Below are positions 11,746 through 23,225 of a stretch of DNA of 64,000 bases, piece after piece. Positions within the stretch are counted from its first letter, which is position 1, and each line of letters opens with the position of its first letter. Position numbers and translations under genes: made by a program. Origin of the DNA: Hirundichthys speculiger (taxonomy: Eukaryota; Chordata; Actinopteri; Beloniformes; Exocoetidae); contig JAGFBZ010000173.1 of the NCBI GenBank assembly GCA_018398805.1, positions 248,819-312,818 on the forward strand, in the 5' to 3' direction. The notes below the pieces were generated by a model. That model was not told where the DNA came from and ran no database searches. It worked only from the letters and a program-made list of their open reading frames with translations.

Positions 11746-12533
11746 GTTTGAACCCTCTAGAGGTTGGTGTATTAAATCTAAAGGAAAAAGGCCAGATTTC
11801 GTGCCTCTCCGTCAGCAGCGGCGTCCTCACTGGCAGGTCACCGGTCGTCTAGAAGACCCAGTATGAGGAAGTTACTAAATTTGTGGGAAGGGAACTGGAA
11901 AGCAGTTGTCAGTGGGGATTTCTCGCAACCCAGTTTCCATTCGTTCAACAGCGAAGTCGGCTCTTTAGAGGAACTTGGCATCGTGATCAGGTGTCGCCGT
12001 GACGCGAATGTGGAGGTGAAACCTGCAGGATAAACGCAGGTGTGTCGGTGGGATGAGAGTCCCACCTGTCGCTCAGCTCCTATTAGAAACAACGCTGGCG
12101 AACGAGGCGTGTTGGGCTCTGTGAGAGCGGCGTGTTGTCACCGGCGGCTCTTCATGTGGTTGGAGGAAACAATGACTCGCGTGCTTTTGTCTTACATTAT
12201 TAAAATAAAAAAAAAGAAGAAGAAGGCCTTTGAAAACAAACACCGATCCACAACAGGGAAACCGAAACACCTGGGGAGGGTGAGAGTCGTTCTGGGGAAA
12301 ACGAGAGTTTCTGCTTCATTCTTACGGCGTAGGAGGGGGCAGCAGGTGGAGGGATGGAAAGAAAGAAAGAAAGAAACAAGAGAGGGACAGAAATCAGACA
12401 AACCCAGACCTTCAAAAGGGTCTTTTTCTTCAAAAGGGTTTTCACCGCCACAACTCTGCTCCTCACAGCACCCACGTAAAAATAGTAAAACTAAGAGGAT
12501 GTGACTCATAACCAGCCACGAGTATGAAAACAA

Positions 12534-12534
<1 letters not shown>
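11746..12534. other. Unique DNA with purine-rich patches
   Basis: No recognised gene. An A-rich/AAG patch lies at 12205-12230 and a GAAA run at 12358-12378. The long open frames at 12040-12504 and 12192-12533 overlap on opposite strands and have no domain features. Confidence 0.5.

Positions 12535-12571
<37 letters not shown>
12535..12571. repeat. (CA)n microsatellite
   Basis: Uninterrupted CA dinucleotides. A second alternating purine/pyrimidine tract (GT/GC) lies at 12697-12726, a candidate Z-DNA former. Confidence 0.97.
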
Positions 12572-12573
<2 letters not shown>

Positions 12574-12881
12574 TTTCTCTGTATGAGTCACGGCGTGAAT
12601 GTGAGTAGAGCCACAGGTTAACAATGGATCCATCACGCTGAGCCACGTGAAAGGGCCGTGCAACAACGCCTGAAACCCATATGAGTGAATACATCCGTGT
12701 GTGTGCGCGCGCGCGTGTGTGTGTGCATGCGGTTGCGAGCGTGTGGGCTGGGTTAGGTATGAGGGGAAAGGTGGAGGTTTATCACTTTTTATTGCAGCAA
12801 TTCATACCTGCGTTTGTTGGGTTAATCTGTTTGAACAGTTACTCATCAACGATGGCGGTATATTCCACGCTGTCACGCGCA

Positions 12882-13015
12882 CACACAAGGGAAAAAAATT
12901 AAAATCGTTTGTGTGAAAAGGTGCACACACAAGGGAAAAAAATTAAAATCTTTTGTGTGAAAAGGTGCACACACAAGGGAAAAAAATTAAAATCTTTTGT
13001 GTGAAAAGGTGCACT
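12882..13015. repeat. 44-bp tandem repeat, three copies
   Basis: Three almost identical 44-bp units, each with gcacacacaagggaaaaaaa, then ttaaaatcttttgtgtgaaa and aggt. Each unit is itself a weak inverted repeat (cacacacaag versus cttttgtgtg). The low divergence suggests recent expansion. Confidence 0.95.
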
Positions 13016-13134
13016 GTTGCCAGGGTGACTTCCTCAACTTGGTTGTTGGTGGAACTTTACATTCATAAGGTTTTATTCAGAGTTATCAGTCGAGGAACTG
13101 CAGTTCTTGTGATTTCCTGAGTTGCTTCGACCTG

Positions 13135-13545
13135 GTCGTTGGGGTCATTGGGGTCGTTGGGGGCGTTGGGGCGTTGGGGATGTTGGGGACGTTGGGGGCG
13201 TTGGCATCGTTGGGGGCGTTGGGGATGTCAGAGATGTTGGGGTCATTGGGGTCACTGGGAACGTTGGAGATGTTGGAGATTGGGGATGTTGGGGACGTTG
13301 GAGATGTTGGAGATTGAGGCGTTGGAGTCATTGGGGGCGTTGGGGATGTTGGGGATGTTGGGGACGTTGGGGCGTTGGGGTCGTTGGAGACGTTGGGGAT
13401 GTTGGGGACGTTGGGACGTTGGGACGTTGGGGACGTTGGGGATGTTGGGGGCATTGGAGACATTGGGGCATTGGGGACGTTGAAGATGTTGGAGATTGGG
13501 GCGTTGGGGATGTTGGGGACGTTGGAGATGATGGGGTCAGCTCAG
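13135..13545. repeat. 9-bp minisatellite (gttggggat/acg)
   Basis: Tandem 9-bp units gttggggat, gttggggac and gttgggggc. Because 9 is a multiple of 3, several frames stay open and give spurious proteins of repeated WGR/GDV or PTS tripeptides on both strands. It is strongly G-rich on the plus strand and C-rich on the minus strand. Confidence 0.95.
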
Positions 13546-13651
13546 TTGGGTTCTTGGTCACCTCGTGACTGAGGCTGCTCAGTGTTGCTGGGCGATTTCA
13601 TCCATGTGAAGATCATGGGGTCTCCTGTGCTCTTGAGAACGCTGCGGAACG

Positions 13652-14052
13652 TTCTCGTGGTCATGCCCAGATCTCGTGGTCTTGCCCAGATCTCTTGGTC
13701 GTGCCCAGATCTCGTGGTCTTGCCCAGATCTCGTGGTCTTGCCCAGATCTCGTGGTCGTGCCCAGATCTCGTGGTCGTGCCCAGATCTCGTGGTCATGCC
13801 CAGATCTCGTGGTCTTGCCCAGATCTCGTGGTCGTGCCCAGATCTCGTGGTCATGCCCAGATCTCGTGGTCATGCCCAGATCTCGTGGTCGTGCCCAGAT
13901 CTCGTGGTCTTGCCCAGATCTCGTTGTCGTGCCCAGATTTCGTGGTCGTGCCCAGATCTCGTGGTCGTGCCCAGAGCTCGTGGTCTTGCCCAGATCTCGT
14001 GGTCTTGCCCAGATCTCGTGGCCTTGCCCAGATCTCGTGGTCTTGCCCAGGT
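13652..14052. repeat. 19-bp minisatellite (cccagatctcgtggtcntg)
   Basis: About 21 copies of a 19-bp unit with an AGATCT palindrome in almost every copy; the main variable positions are near the unit end (cttg, cgtg, catg). The unit has no stop in any frame of either strand, so at least five overlapping frames of 86-193 codons are open here. None is a gene. Confidence 0.96.
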
Positions 14053-15093
14053 CTGTGCCTTGCAGCAACCATCCTGTCTCTGAGCTCCGCAGGCACGTCC
14101 TCTGAGCTCATCGTCCGGCTTTTGCTCTGTTGTGCCTTTCCAAGTCACGTCCAATCAATTTAATTTGCTCAGCAGGTTTGTAGAGGCGGCTGATGTCAGG
14201 CCGCTGCAGTCAAAAGTGTGACAGAAAGCCAAGCCTGGGCGCAGGCAGGTGGATCTGCAGCGGTGCCGCCCAAGACGAGCATGTGTGCAGCCGTGATAAC
14301 GCGAGGGCCCCGGCGCCGCCGCCGCTGTCTAGCAGTCTAACAGCTCACCGGAGAGGCTGCGACGCTGCAGGTCACTACATCTCAGGTCCGAATCAGAACC
14401 TGGACCAATGCGCCAAATACTTTAATCTCCGCTGCTGCAGCGCCGCAGTGGAAATCCACACGTCTCTTTGGTTTGTTTTTGTTGTCTGTGTTTTAAACTA
14501 GAGATCCCTGGGTGATACCGCCTATCTAAGCGAGCCTATTTATACCGTATGAACCCAACAATCAGAATGAAAGTTATCAGCGTTGTGGGTGTGACTCCAG
14601 CAGCTATAAACGGGGAGAGCTGGCAGAACACGGTGTGTTTGTGCCACGCTGATCTGGCACGCCGACGGCGCTGCAGGCTGCAAGACGTAATATGCGATAA
14701 AAACACAAGACTCGGCTCAGACAAAGTCGGGGGGGGTCATTGTTCAGCCTCATGGCAGCTTTAGGCCACGTCCAGGAGGAAAGTCATGTTTCTGCAACTT
14801 GACACCCATCTGTAAAACATTAGCCTTTAAAGGTTAATGATAGTATTTTATAACCCGGGCTTGGGTTTTATAGTTTCTGCCATCTGTCCAACGCTCCTGC
14901 CCTCTCGGACTCTCCTAAAGAAGCGATGCCAACCGGGCGACCCGGAGCCAAAGCTGCTGTGCAAAAGGTCCAAGCGCAAGTAAATGTGACAAAGAGACCA
15001 AGATAAAAAAAACACTGATACATTTTAGGGTAAAAGGTGGACATGGAGTGTTACATCTGGACATGGAGTCCTTCTTGGTGGTTCGAAACTCCT
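14053..15093. other. Apparently unique DNA
   Basis: No gene recognised. The section 14330-14720 has high complexity and balanced composition (for example ctatttataccgtatgaacc near 14536) and could be regulatory, but nothing specific supports this. A G run occurs near 14730. Confidence 0.4.
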
Positions 15094-15112
15094 GGGGGGG
15101 GGGGGGGGGGGG
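15094..15112. repeat. Poly(G) run of 19
   Basis: An uninterrupted G homopolymer, one of about ten G or C runs of 12 or more in this window. Confidence 0.98.
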
Positions 15113-15201
15113 TGTCCTACAGACAACGGTGCCCACTGGCACAATTCCCATCAGGGTCTGAGGGACTGGACGGCCTGGACCTGGTGTTGGGTTGTGACCA
15201 C

Positions 15202-15236
15202 AGACTGTATAAAGGGAACTGGACAAAACTGGGACG
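15202..15236 (+). repeat. Dispersed short motif, related copy
   Basis: Contains cagactgtataaagggaact and ggacaaa, matching the minus-strand copy at 43750-43800 and part of the copies at 8480 and 43231. A partial form (cagactgtataaaaccagac) also occurs at 37164. Confidence 0.6.
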
Positions 15237-15239
15237 AAG

Positions 15240-16260
15240 CACTTCCTGTAATCTGTGAAAATACAGTTTATAACCAATAACCGATAACACACACATATAC
15301 CTAAGATCATTACAACAATACTATGAACAAAACAAAAAACAGTTTTGACTCTTTAAATGAACAGATATTTATTTTTTCCAATAAAAAACTATTGACAAGC
15401 CTCTTAAACATTTTCGTAAAGCTATCAAACAAACCTATTTGATATCTCACATTAACTTAAATAAGGTTCATTACTGACTGATATAAAAAATAAAGGCTCC
15501 TTGAACTGATGGAAATACATGCATCAGAATTACTAACTGAAAAAGATTAACATTTAAAGGATTTTGGCTTGTGGTTCCATTTAAATTAATACCTTTAATT
15601 AAAGTAATTGAGGTTCAGTGATTTTTTTTTTTATTTTTTAATCTCATGGAAGCTTTAGATGAGAGAGATGAGGGGGAGGGGAGACTGCTGCTGGCTTGCG
15701 CACGTTAGCATTAGCTTCTGTTAGCTCATGTTTGCGTGATTTCAAAACTTTCAAAAGCGATGGTTATGTTTCAGATGGCTGATCGGGTTTTACGTATTAA
15801 AGCTTGAGCTATTTTTCCTCCTCGTAGAATTCGCTTGGAGCATTTGTCACAAATAACCAGCGAACTATCTTCTTCGAAAACTTTAAAGAAGTTTCATACA
15901 ATTGCCGCCATGTTTGTCTTCATCAGCACGCTGTGCTGCAGGCTGCATTCAAGGTGTAACGTAAATTCCTCCGTCCCCTCGTTTGCTAGTCGTTCTTTCA
16001 GCCTTTTCTATTTTTCATATTTTTATGTGTAACATGAGGGGAAATACTGGGAATATCAATTCAAGTCAGCAACTACTAAAATTATGACCGAGTTAACGAG
16101 TTATTTTCTGGCATGAGGGGGTATTCTTCATTTTCCTTACTGAGAAATCGTTTTTCTGATTATGCCGACGTCACTTGAACATAACATTCACTGCCGGTTA
16201 TTCAAGGCTCAGAGGGAGCGAGGCACTGCTGTGTTGACAGAAATATAAATGTTATCGGGC
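15240..16260. other. AT-rich DNA, probably an old transposon body
   Basis: No coding region. The right part (about 15640-16260) runs directly into the palindromic gataattatcg cluster at 16262-16660 and may be the interior of the same degenerate DNA transposon. I could not find an opposite terminus. Confidence 0.35.
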
Positions 16261-16261
16261 T

Positions 16262-16660
16262 ATTCATCACGATAGCGGATTTATTGAAATGACATCATAA
16301 TTTCCTGTTATCGGCTCGATAATTATCGGCCACGATAATTATTGTGCCGATAATTATTGGGCTGATAATTATCGTGCACCCTTTATATTATCAATAAAAT
16401 TGATAATATAAGGGGTGCACAATAGTTATCATGCCAATATAAGGGGTGCGTGATAATTATCGGCCACGATAATTATCGTGCCGATAATTATTGGGCTGAT
16501 AATTATCGTGCACCCTTTATATTATCAATAAAATTGATAATATAAGGGGTGCACGATAGTTATCGTGCCACTATAAGGGGTGCGTGATAATTATCTGCCA
16601 TGATAATTATCGTGCCGATAATTATTGGGCTGATAATTATCGTGCACCCCTTATATCATT
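16262..16660. repeat. Tandem palindromic cluster (gataattatcg / ggggtgcac)
   Basis: Two and a half tandem copies of a block made of gataattatcggccacgata and gccgataattattgggctga words, each ending in a near-perfect hairpin. In that hairpin gtgcaccctttatattatca is followed, after a 5-base loop, by ttgataatataaggggtgca. Hairpins lie at about 16374-16422 and 16509-16555. The sequence resembles termini of fish hAT-like MITEs stacked in tandem. Confidence 0.85.
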
Positions 16661-17285
16661 AGTAAAATCAGAACGATGACGCTCTGTTAGGTTTCTGTTC
16701 TGGATTCCAGCCGTGACTCATCCTTTTCTCTCCTTGTTTTCAGCATCAACGGTAACTGCCGGCGTGATTCACTCCTTCCGACCTTTACACCCTTTCAGAG
16801 TCTGGTATGCTGGATGCGAGGGCCGATTCATTCAGGAGATGACTCCCCGTCGTTGTCCCCGACACCTCAGCAGCGAGCCGGGGGCTGATTTTGGACCCAA
16901 CCGCAGCTTCATTTCTCAGGTTTTGGTTTCTAAGTTAGCTTTTAGTTAAAATAATCCCCCGTCAGTCCCACTCTGAGCTTTTCGTGCATCTTGGCGGCCC
17001 GACAACAACAGAAAGAGCAGAAGCCACAGCCCTCCTGCTCCCTGCAGGTTTACATCTGCAGCTCTGAGCAGAAAACAGCTGCTCGGTTGTGTGTTGCGTC
17101 TCCTCGCAGCTGTACGTTAAATTCAGTCACGTGACCCTGAACTCTCCACGGTTCGTTGCTACGGAGACACCGATAAACAGGCGGAGGACAACGGTGACTG
17201 CTGTGACTCTTCTTCAGCAGACAGCAGAAAACCTTTCCAGGGGGACAGAAGACACACGGTCCAGCCCTGGATGGGCTTGTCTCGA
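16661..17285. other. Apparently unique DNA
   Basis: Nothing recognised. Short open frames at 16713-16949 and 17089-17583 have no family features; the latter runs into the simple repeats that follow. Confidence 0.5.
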
Positions 17286-17286
17286 T

Positions 17287-17379
17287 CCCGTCCCCCTCCG
17301 TCCTCCTCCGTCCCCCTCCGTCCTCCTCCGTCCTCCTCCGTCCCCCTCCGTCCTCCTCCGTCCTCCTCCGTCCTCCTCT
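17287..17379. repeat. CCTCCGTCC-type short tandem repeat
   Basis: Pyrimidine-rich tandem units cctccgtcc and cctccgtcccc. They encode a spurious RPPPSSSV repeat. Confidence 0.93.
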
Positions 17380-17491
17380 CGTCTCTCAGCTGTCATGCAC
17401 CCGCCTCCCACTCGTTTCCGTGGAAGCCCTGCTCTTATCTCGGCCTCCCACTTCCATGGAAACCAACACACGCCCTGCTCCTTCAACAGAC

Positions 17492-17556
17492 ATGTGTGTG
17501 TGCGTGTGTGTGTGTGCGTGTGTGTGTGTGAGTGTGTGTGTGTGTGTGTGCGCGCG
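17492..17556. repeat. (TG)n microsatellite
   Basis: TG dinucleotides with a few CG and AG interruptions, followed by cgcgcg and a run of C. Confidence 0.97.
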
Positions 17557-17659
17557 TCCCCCCCCCTCTGCAAACACTTCTGAGTATTTTGGCGCTCACA
17601 CATGCAAGTGTTGATAATACTGAACTGTATCGGTCTTGGTGGCTTCCTGGAAACTCAGC

Positions 17660-17836
17660 AGACCTCCTGGCACCTCCTGGCACCTCCTGGTACCTCCTGG
17701 CACCTCCTGGTACCTCCTGGCACCTCCTGGCACCTCCTGGCACCTCCTGGTACCTCCTGGCACCTCCTGGCACCTCCTGGCACCTCCTGGCACCTCCTGG
17801 TACCTCCTGGCACCTCCTGGCACCTCCTGGTACCTC
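17660..17836. repeat. 10-bp minisatellite (cacctcctgg)
   Basis: Eighteen or so very regular 10-bp units, cacctcctgg or tacctcctgg; the tacc variant creates ggtacc sites. Almost no other variation, so it is likely young or still exchanging. The long frames over it on both strands are artefacts. Confidence 0.97.
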
Positions 17837-18700
17837 CGCCGCTGCTGTTAGCTGAATGCACCGTGATGAGCCCTGCTGGTAATGCGGTGCCAGTGCTGTT
17901 GATACAACGGGAGACTAATCTGCAGGTGACCTCTGCAGACACCTGGAGGAACATCTGCAGCCAACGTGAAGGTGGACGGAGGTTCACCGGTCAGAGAAAA
18001 GCTGCATCTGCAAACGCAGAGACCGTTTCAAACAATAATCTTCCTCAGCCCGCAGGAGGGAGGACTTCATCGTCAAAATATTCAGAGAATCTGAAGGAAT
18101 CCCTGTATGTGGGGGGGGGGGGCAAGGCCAAAAGGCTGCTGTCTTCTGTCTCCTCCAAACCTCGTTTAAAACGGAGATGTAGCAGAAAACTGTTTCCAGT
18201 GAATCGTACCTTGAAGGGGCGAAATGTCCAAATTTATAACAGAAGAAGAGAAACATCCACTAACACGTAGCTGTCATTGCTTCACTTTGTTAGCGGTTAG
18301 CATTTTAACATCTGAGCTCTGAACTCAGAGATGAGGAAGCATAATTATTCTGGCTGCTTTGACCCATAAAATCTTCATAAAATCTTCCGACCACACTGTA
18401 AAAAAAAAAACACTATTTCAGATATTAGAAACACCCACTGAATTCTGGGAGAAAATGACTCAGTTGGTGGACTCATGTGTGACTGCAGCAACAGTTGTTT
18501 TTTTTTACTTGTTTCTAGTTTAGATCTGGTTTGAGATGAGTTGGAGGGAAAAAGATGAGTTTTAGATCAAATTATTTAAAATCAGATTTGTTGTAGCAAC
18601 TTAATGAAATAAAAAATAAAAAAGTAAATAGAAAAATAAGTGCAAATAAAATGAAGTTTATGATAAAATTAAAATAATGTGAATAAATGAAAAGCAAATT
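17837..18700. other. Unique DNA turning AT-rich
   Basis: No gene recognised. A 12-base G run lies at 18111-18122, and an A/T-rich tract begins after about 18600. Confidence 0.5.
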
Positions 18701-18718
18701 AAAAAATAATAAAAAAAA

Positions 18719-19220
18719 CTCAGATTTTCACTTTGCAAATTTTTTGCAAATTTTGCAAAATTGCAACTTTTTGATGTTAATTTATGAATTCGTAGCAAAG
18801 CTGTGAATTTCATAAAAATTGTAACTTTCTTTCCTGAAGTCAAGAATTTTTGCTGCAAGATTGTGAATTTTGCAAACTTTTTGTCATTAAAAAGGAAATT
18901 TCTGTCTTAAAATTTAGCAAAACTGTGACTTTTTGAGGTTAAAATTCCGACTTTAATTTGGACTTTAACTCAACTGCAGTTTTGTTTCCTAAAATCACGA
19001 CATTCTGTCCTAAAATCACAAACGTCACAAAACTGCAACTTTTTGTCCTAAAATTACAATTTCTTGTTGAACAACTGAAAATCTTGCAAGTTTGTCGTAA
19101 AAAGCGCATTGTTGCCATCGAATATCAAATTTCACAAGAACGCAAATTTTTTGACAAAATCACGATTTTTGTAGAATTTGCGTGTTTTTGTCGGAAAAAT
19201 CGTAAATTTCGATCGTAACT
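18719..19220. repeat. AT-rich interspersed module, copy A
   Basis: Runs of near-repeated words such as ttttgcaaaattgcaacttt, caaaactgcaactttttgtc and gaattttgca. The whole stretch is closely matched by 22108-22600, about 3.4 kb away. Its last part (from 19112, ttgccatcgaatatcaaatt) is the start of the 181-bp unit that is tandemly repeated at 22495-23225. Confidence 0.88.
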
Positions 19221-20385
19221 TAATGAATAATAACAATAATTCTGACCATAATAATTATAGTAATAATAATCCTGGGTGAAGACTGAAGAACATGGAAAAG
19301 CAAAAAAAAAAAAAAAAGAAAAAAAGAAAGAAAGAAAGAAAAGAAATGAGAAAAATAAAATAAAAAGTAAATAGAAAAATAAGTAAAAATATAATAAAGT
19401 TTATAATAAAATTGAAATAATGTGAATAAATGAAAAGCAAATTAAAATAATAAAAAAAACCTTGAGTCATTTTCACCTTGAATTAAGTTTTAATTTCATG
19501 TATTTTTTTGGTATTTTTTGCAGTGCAGGAACAAGAAAACAAACTAAATTAAAGAGGATGCTTCTTAATGTCATGCTTGCGTGAAACAACATTTTCACAG
19601 TTAACGAGAAAACTAAAAGCTGGGACTCAGTAAATTACAGCATTTTTCAGATTTCCCGCCAATCGAGGCGTAGAAAGACGTGATCATCTCCAGAGTAAAT
19701 CAGATTTAAAGCCAGATAAATAATCTCATGTTTCCAGAACAACGGGACTCTTTAAGGACTGCCGAGACGAATGCGGAAACGTGGTTCCGCTCACGTTTCA
19801 CGAACGTGTCCAGCGTCTCCAGAACCCACGTGACCCCACAGATAAAAGGGCAGATGGATGAACGGATGCCACGGAAACTAATATAATTAGTCATGTAGCG
19901 AACTAGCTTTGCTGTGGAGTTCAGATAATGAGGATGACACTTTTTATCTCTGCTTTAGTCTAAGATCAGAGGACACGTGGTGTCACATAAAAGGAGAGGA
20001 TCCCTCCTCTGGGACCATCAGACGTCTGGTAGAAACAACCCTGAGCGCCTCCCCGCGGACCGGCGTGAACGTCTGACCATATAAAGCAGAGGCAGACTGC
20101 TCCGGGGGACGTCTGGCACCGTTTAAAGGTAAAAATGCGGTGAAGTCATCGGCTCGAGCTCCCAGCTTTCCAAGGAAAACTCATCGTCTGGCTGAGCTCA
20201 TACATCACCGGGAGCACGTGGGAATGCCGGGGAGGACACCGTGGAGGTCCGGGCCGTCTCATTCCTCCCGACTCCCCCGGTGCTGGCAGGATGCTGGTTA
20301 ACGATGTCAGTGCATTCCTCAGGCCGCGGAGATGTTCTCCAGGCGGCACCGGGCGGCTCCAAAAGGGCCCCGAGCCCCCGCCTCT
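19221..20385. other. A-rich tract then unique DNA
   Basis: Poly(A)/GAAA low-complexity sequence at 19300-19350 and more A/T-rich DNA to 19480; 19481-20385 is ordinary DNA with no gene that I recognise. Open frames at 20146-20650 on the minus strand run into the inverted repeat. Confidence 0.5.
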
Positions 20386-20940
20386 GGGGCCACAAATCGC
20401 CACATTAAGTGCGCGTGAGTTATAAAAGGCGTAAAAAGGGGCGTTTTTGAAGGGAAAGCGCAGATAAAACCGCCGTTCTGTACGCCAAAAATGGCGCAAA
20501 AGAGGCCGTTTCCTTGAGCTTCGCCAAACACCGTGAAAAACGGTGTTCTCTGTGGTCCTTAAACGTGCTTTTGACGCGCGTTTTATGAACACGTATAAAA
20601 CGCTGTTTTTCAATTGTTTGAACGCGCGTCAAAAGCGGCGTTTTGTGCAACTACATTGCGCGTAAAAAAAAAACGGCGTTTTGTTGTATTTTAATTATCC
20701 CTGCCCCTTATGTTTCACAGCCACTAAAACTGAACCTTGATGATCCAATGTGGTCTGGTCTTACTCTTCAAAATCGTTAAAAGTGCGTTTAAGGACCACA
20801 GAGAAGGCAGTTTCTTACGGCGTCTAGCGAATATCAAGGAAACGGCGTCTTTTGGTTTTAACGGCATTTTCCCTTCAAAAACGGTGCTTTTTACGCCGTT
20901 TTATAATTCACGCGCCCTTAATGTGGCGACATATGGCCCC
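20386..20940. mobile_element. Fold-back (long inverted repeat) MITE
   Basis: The left end ggggccacaaatcgccacat and the right end atgtggcgacatatggcccc are inverted copies. The inversion continues inward for over 150 bp per arm: left has taagtgcgcgtgagttataa, ggcgtaaaaaggggcgtttt and gtggtccttaaacgtgcttt; right has the mirror of each. The centre is about 20600-20730. There is no coding capacity. I see no clear target duplication; flanks are gcctct and agtggc. The superfamily is unknown. Confidence 0.85.
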
Positions 20941-21526
20941 AGTGGCTTGCCATACACCCAGAGGGCACGCTCATGCGCTTAGCGTTATCTCCGATGAGAC
21001 GCGCGTCCGTGTCGGGTCCTCCCGGCGGACCGCTGCCAGGTCCATGTGTTCCCGGCCCACTGAACTCTGTCGGTGAGGCGTTTTTTTTTTTTTTCCCGTT
21101 CAGGTCAAATTCCTTCCAGGAAAGTGCAGCGGATCGGTTTCACCGCCGTGTTCCGGTTAACGCTTCTGCCCCGCCGTGATTTGAGCCCCACTGGCTCCGG
21201 GATCACAGCTGATCCGGGAGCGTCCAGGAACACGCTTTCAGGCTTCCACCAACTCGGTGACCCCTCTCTGATCCCCCCCCCTCCTCCCGCCCTGCCGGCT
21301 GACTCCTCTCAGCTCTTCCCAGAAGTTAGCGAGGTGATGAGGACAGCTGCAGGTCAGATGATTCAGTGGAAACTGTTATCTAATTTTACTGTCAGCAGCG
21401 ATGAAGAAGAAGAAGAGCAGTGGGCTGGTTTTCTCTGGAGTTTCTGCATAAATATGATCTTTAAATATTAATGGATGGATGAGAGATAACAGGTTCATGG
21501 AGAGTGGCTCTGAAACTGCTTATAAT
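20941..21526. other. Apparently unique DNA
   Basis: No gene recognised. There is a poly(T) run at 21079-21093 and a short (GAA)n at 21403-21415. Confidence 0.5.
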
Positions 21527-22053
21527 CAGGGTTGGGAATCGAGAACTGGTTCCTGTAGAGAACCGGTTCCTGTAGAGAACCGGTTCCTGTAGAGAACCGG
21601 TTCCTGTACAGAACCGGTTCCGTGTGTTTCAATTCCATGGAATCATGTAATTTAAGCAAGTTACGCACAGTCAATTCCAGAAAGCACTTACGTGATTAAG
21701 TTACGTCGGTTTAGCACGCGCATTGCAGTTGCAAACAACAATGGCGCCCACCAGGTTCAAACGCTCCAAAGTTTGGCTTCACTTCACCAAAGAAAGATGG
21801 CAACAAGGCAACTAGCAGTCATTGTAAAGTGGAGATAACAGCGTCGGGAGGGAACACGGCTAACGCACACAACATGTGATAACGAGTGTCGTGTTTTTGA
21901 CGCGCTTCGGACTGATGGATCTCAACCCAGCAGCAGTAGCCAAGCTAAGATCACCTTAGAATCGATAAGAGAATCGATAAAGAATCGAATCGTTAAATGG
22001 TATTTATAATGAAATCGGAATCGGAAAAAAAATCGTATTAATTCCCATCCCTA
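21527..22053 (+). mobile_element. hAT-like MITE, internally deleted
   Basis: Begins cagggttgggaatcgagaac and ends aattcccatcccta, giving inverted termini. Four tandem ccggttcctgtagagaa units follow the left end. The interior matches the 8703 copy (same broken BED region, caccaggttcaaacgctcca) but is joined directly to the cgattctttatcgattctct-type right end, so about 450 bp of the 28-kb relative is deleted. Flanks cttataat (21519-21526) and cttatata (22054-22061) are a weak 8-bp duplication (6 of 8). Confidence 0.82.
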
Positions 22054-22107
22054 CTTATATATTATATAATTTATTTATTTCTACAAACATGTCAAAAGAG
22101 ATACTCA

Positions 22108-22494
22108 GATTTTCACTTTGCTGTCAAATTCGCAAATTTTGCAAAATTGCAACTTTTTGACGTTAATTTATGACTTTGTAGCAAAGCTGTGAATTTCGTA
22201 AAAATCGTAACTTTCTTTCCTGAAGTCAGGAATTTTTGCTGCAAGATTGTGAATTTTGCAAAATTTGTCATAAAAAGGAAATTTCTGTCTTAAAATTTAG
22301 CAAAACTGGGACTTTTTTAAGGTTAAAATTCCGACTTTAATTTGGACTTTAACTCAACTGCAGTTTTGTTTCCTATAATCACGACATTCTGTCTTAAAAT
22401 CACAAACGTCACAAAACTGCAACTTTTTGTCCTAAAATTACAATTTCTTGTTGAACAACTGAAAATCTTGCAACTTTGTCGTAAAAAGCGCATT
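22108..22494. repeat. AT-rich interspersed module, copy B
   Basis: Closely similar to 18719-19110 in order and wording, with small indels (for example a missing 10-base part near 22122). It leads straight into the 181-bp tandem units. Confidence 0.88.
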
Positions 22495-23225
22495 GTTGCC
22501 ATTGAATATCAAATTCCACAAGAATGCAAATTTTTGACAAAATCACGATTTTTGTAGAATTGCGTGTTTTCGTTGGAAAAATAGTACATTTCGGTCGTAA
22601 TATCAGGATTCTCGCTGACGTGCCACTCAGACGTCTCTCTGGAGAACGGACGTTCATCGAGGGGGGCGGAGCTTTGTTGCCATCGAATATCAAATTTCAC
22701 AAGAATGCAAATTTTTTGACAAAATCACGATTTTTGTAGAATTGTGTGTTTTCGTTGGAAAAATCGTACATTTCGGTCGTGATATCAGGATTCTCGCTGA
22801 CGTGACACTCAGACGTCGCTCTGGAGAACGGACGTTCATCGAGGGGGGAGGAGCTTTGTTGCCATTGAATATCACATTTCACAAGAATGCAAATTTTTGA
22901 CAAAAATCACGATTTTTGTAGAATTGCGTGTTCTCGTCTGAAAAATCGTGAATTTCGGTCAAAATATCGGGATTCTCGCTGACGTGACACTCAGATGTCG
23001 CTCTGGAGAACGGACCTTCATCGAGGGGGGAGGAGCTTTGTTGCCATTAAATATCAAATTCCACAAGAATGCAAATTTTTGACAAAAATCACGATTTTTG
23101 TAGAATTGCGTGTTTTTGTTGGAAAAATAGTACATTTCGGTCGTAATATCGGGATTCTCGCTGACGTGACACTCAGACGTCGCTCTGGAGAACGGACGTT
23201 CATCGAGGGGGGAGGAGCTTGAGCG
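22495..23225. repeat. 181-bp tandem repeat, four copies
   Basis: Unit starts near 22495, 22676, 22858 and 23039. Each holds ttgccattgaatatcaaatt, aatcacgatttttgtagaat, a ctcgctgacgtg block and ggacgttcatcgagggggga. The last copy runs out into gagcgccacctggagtc, a boundary sequence also seen beside the array end at 60756. Short frames with a shared peptide occur on the minus strand, but the period is not a multiple of 3 (181 = 3x60+1). Confidence 0.93.
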
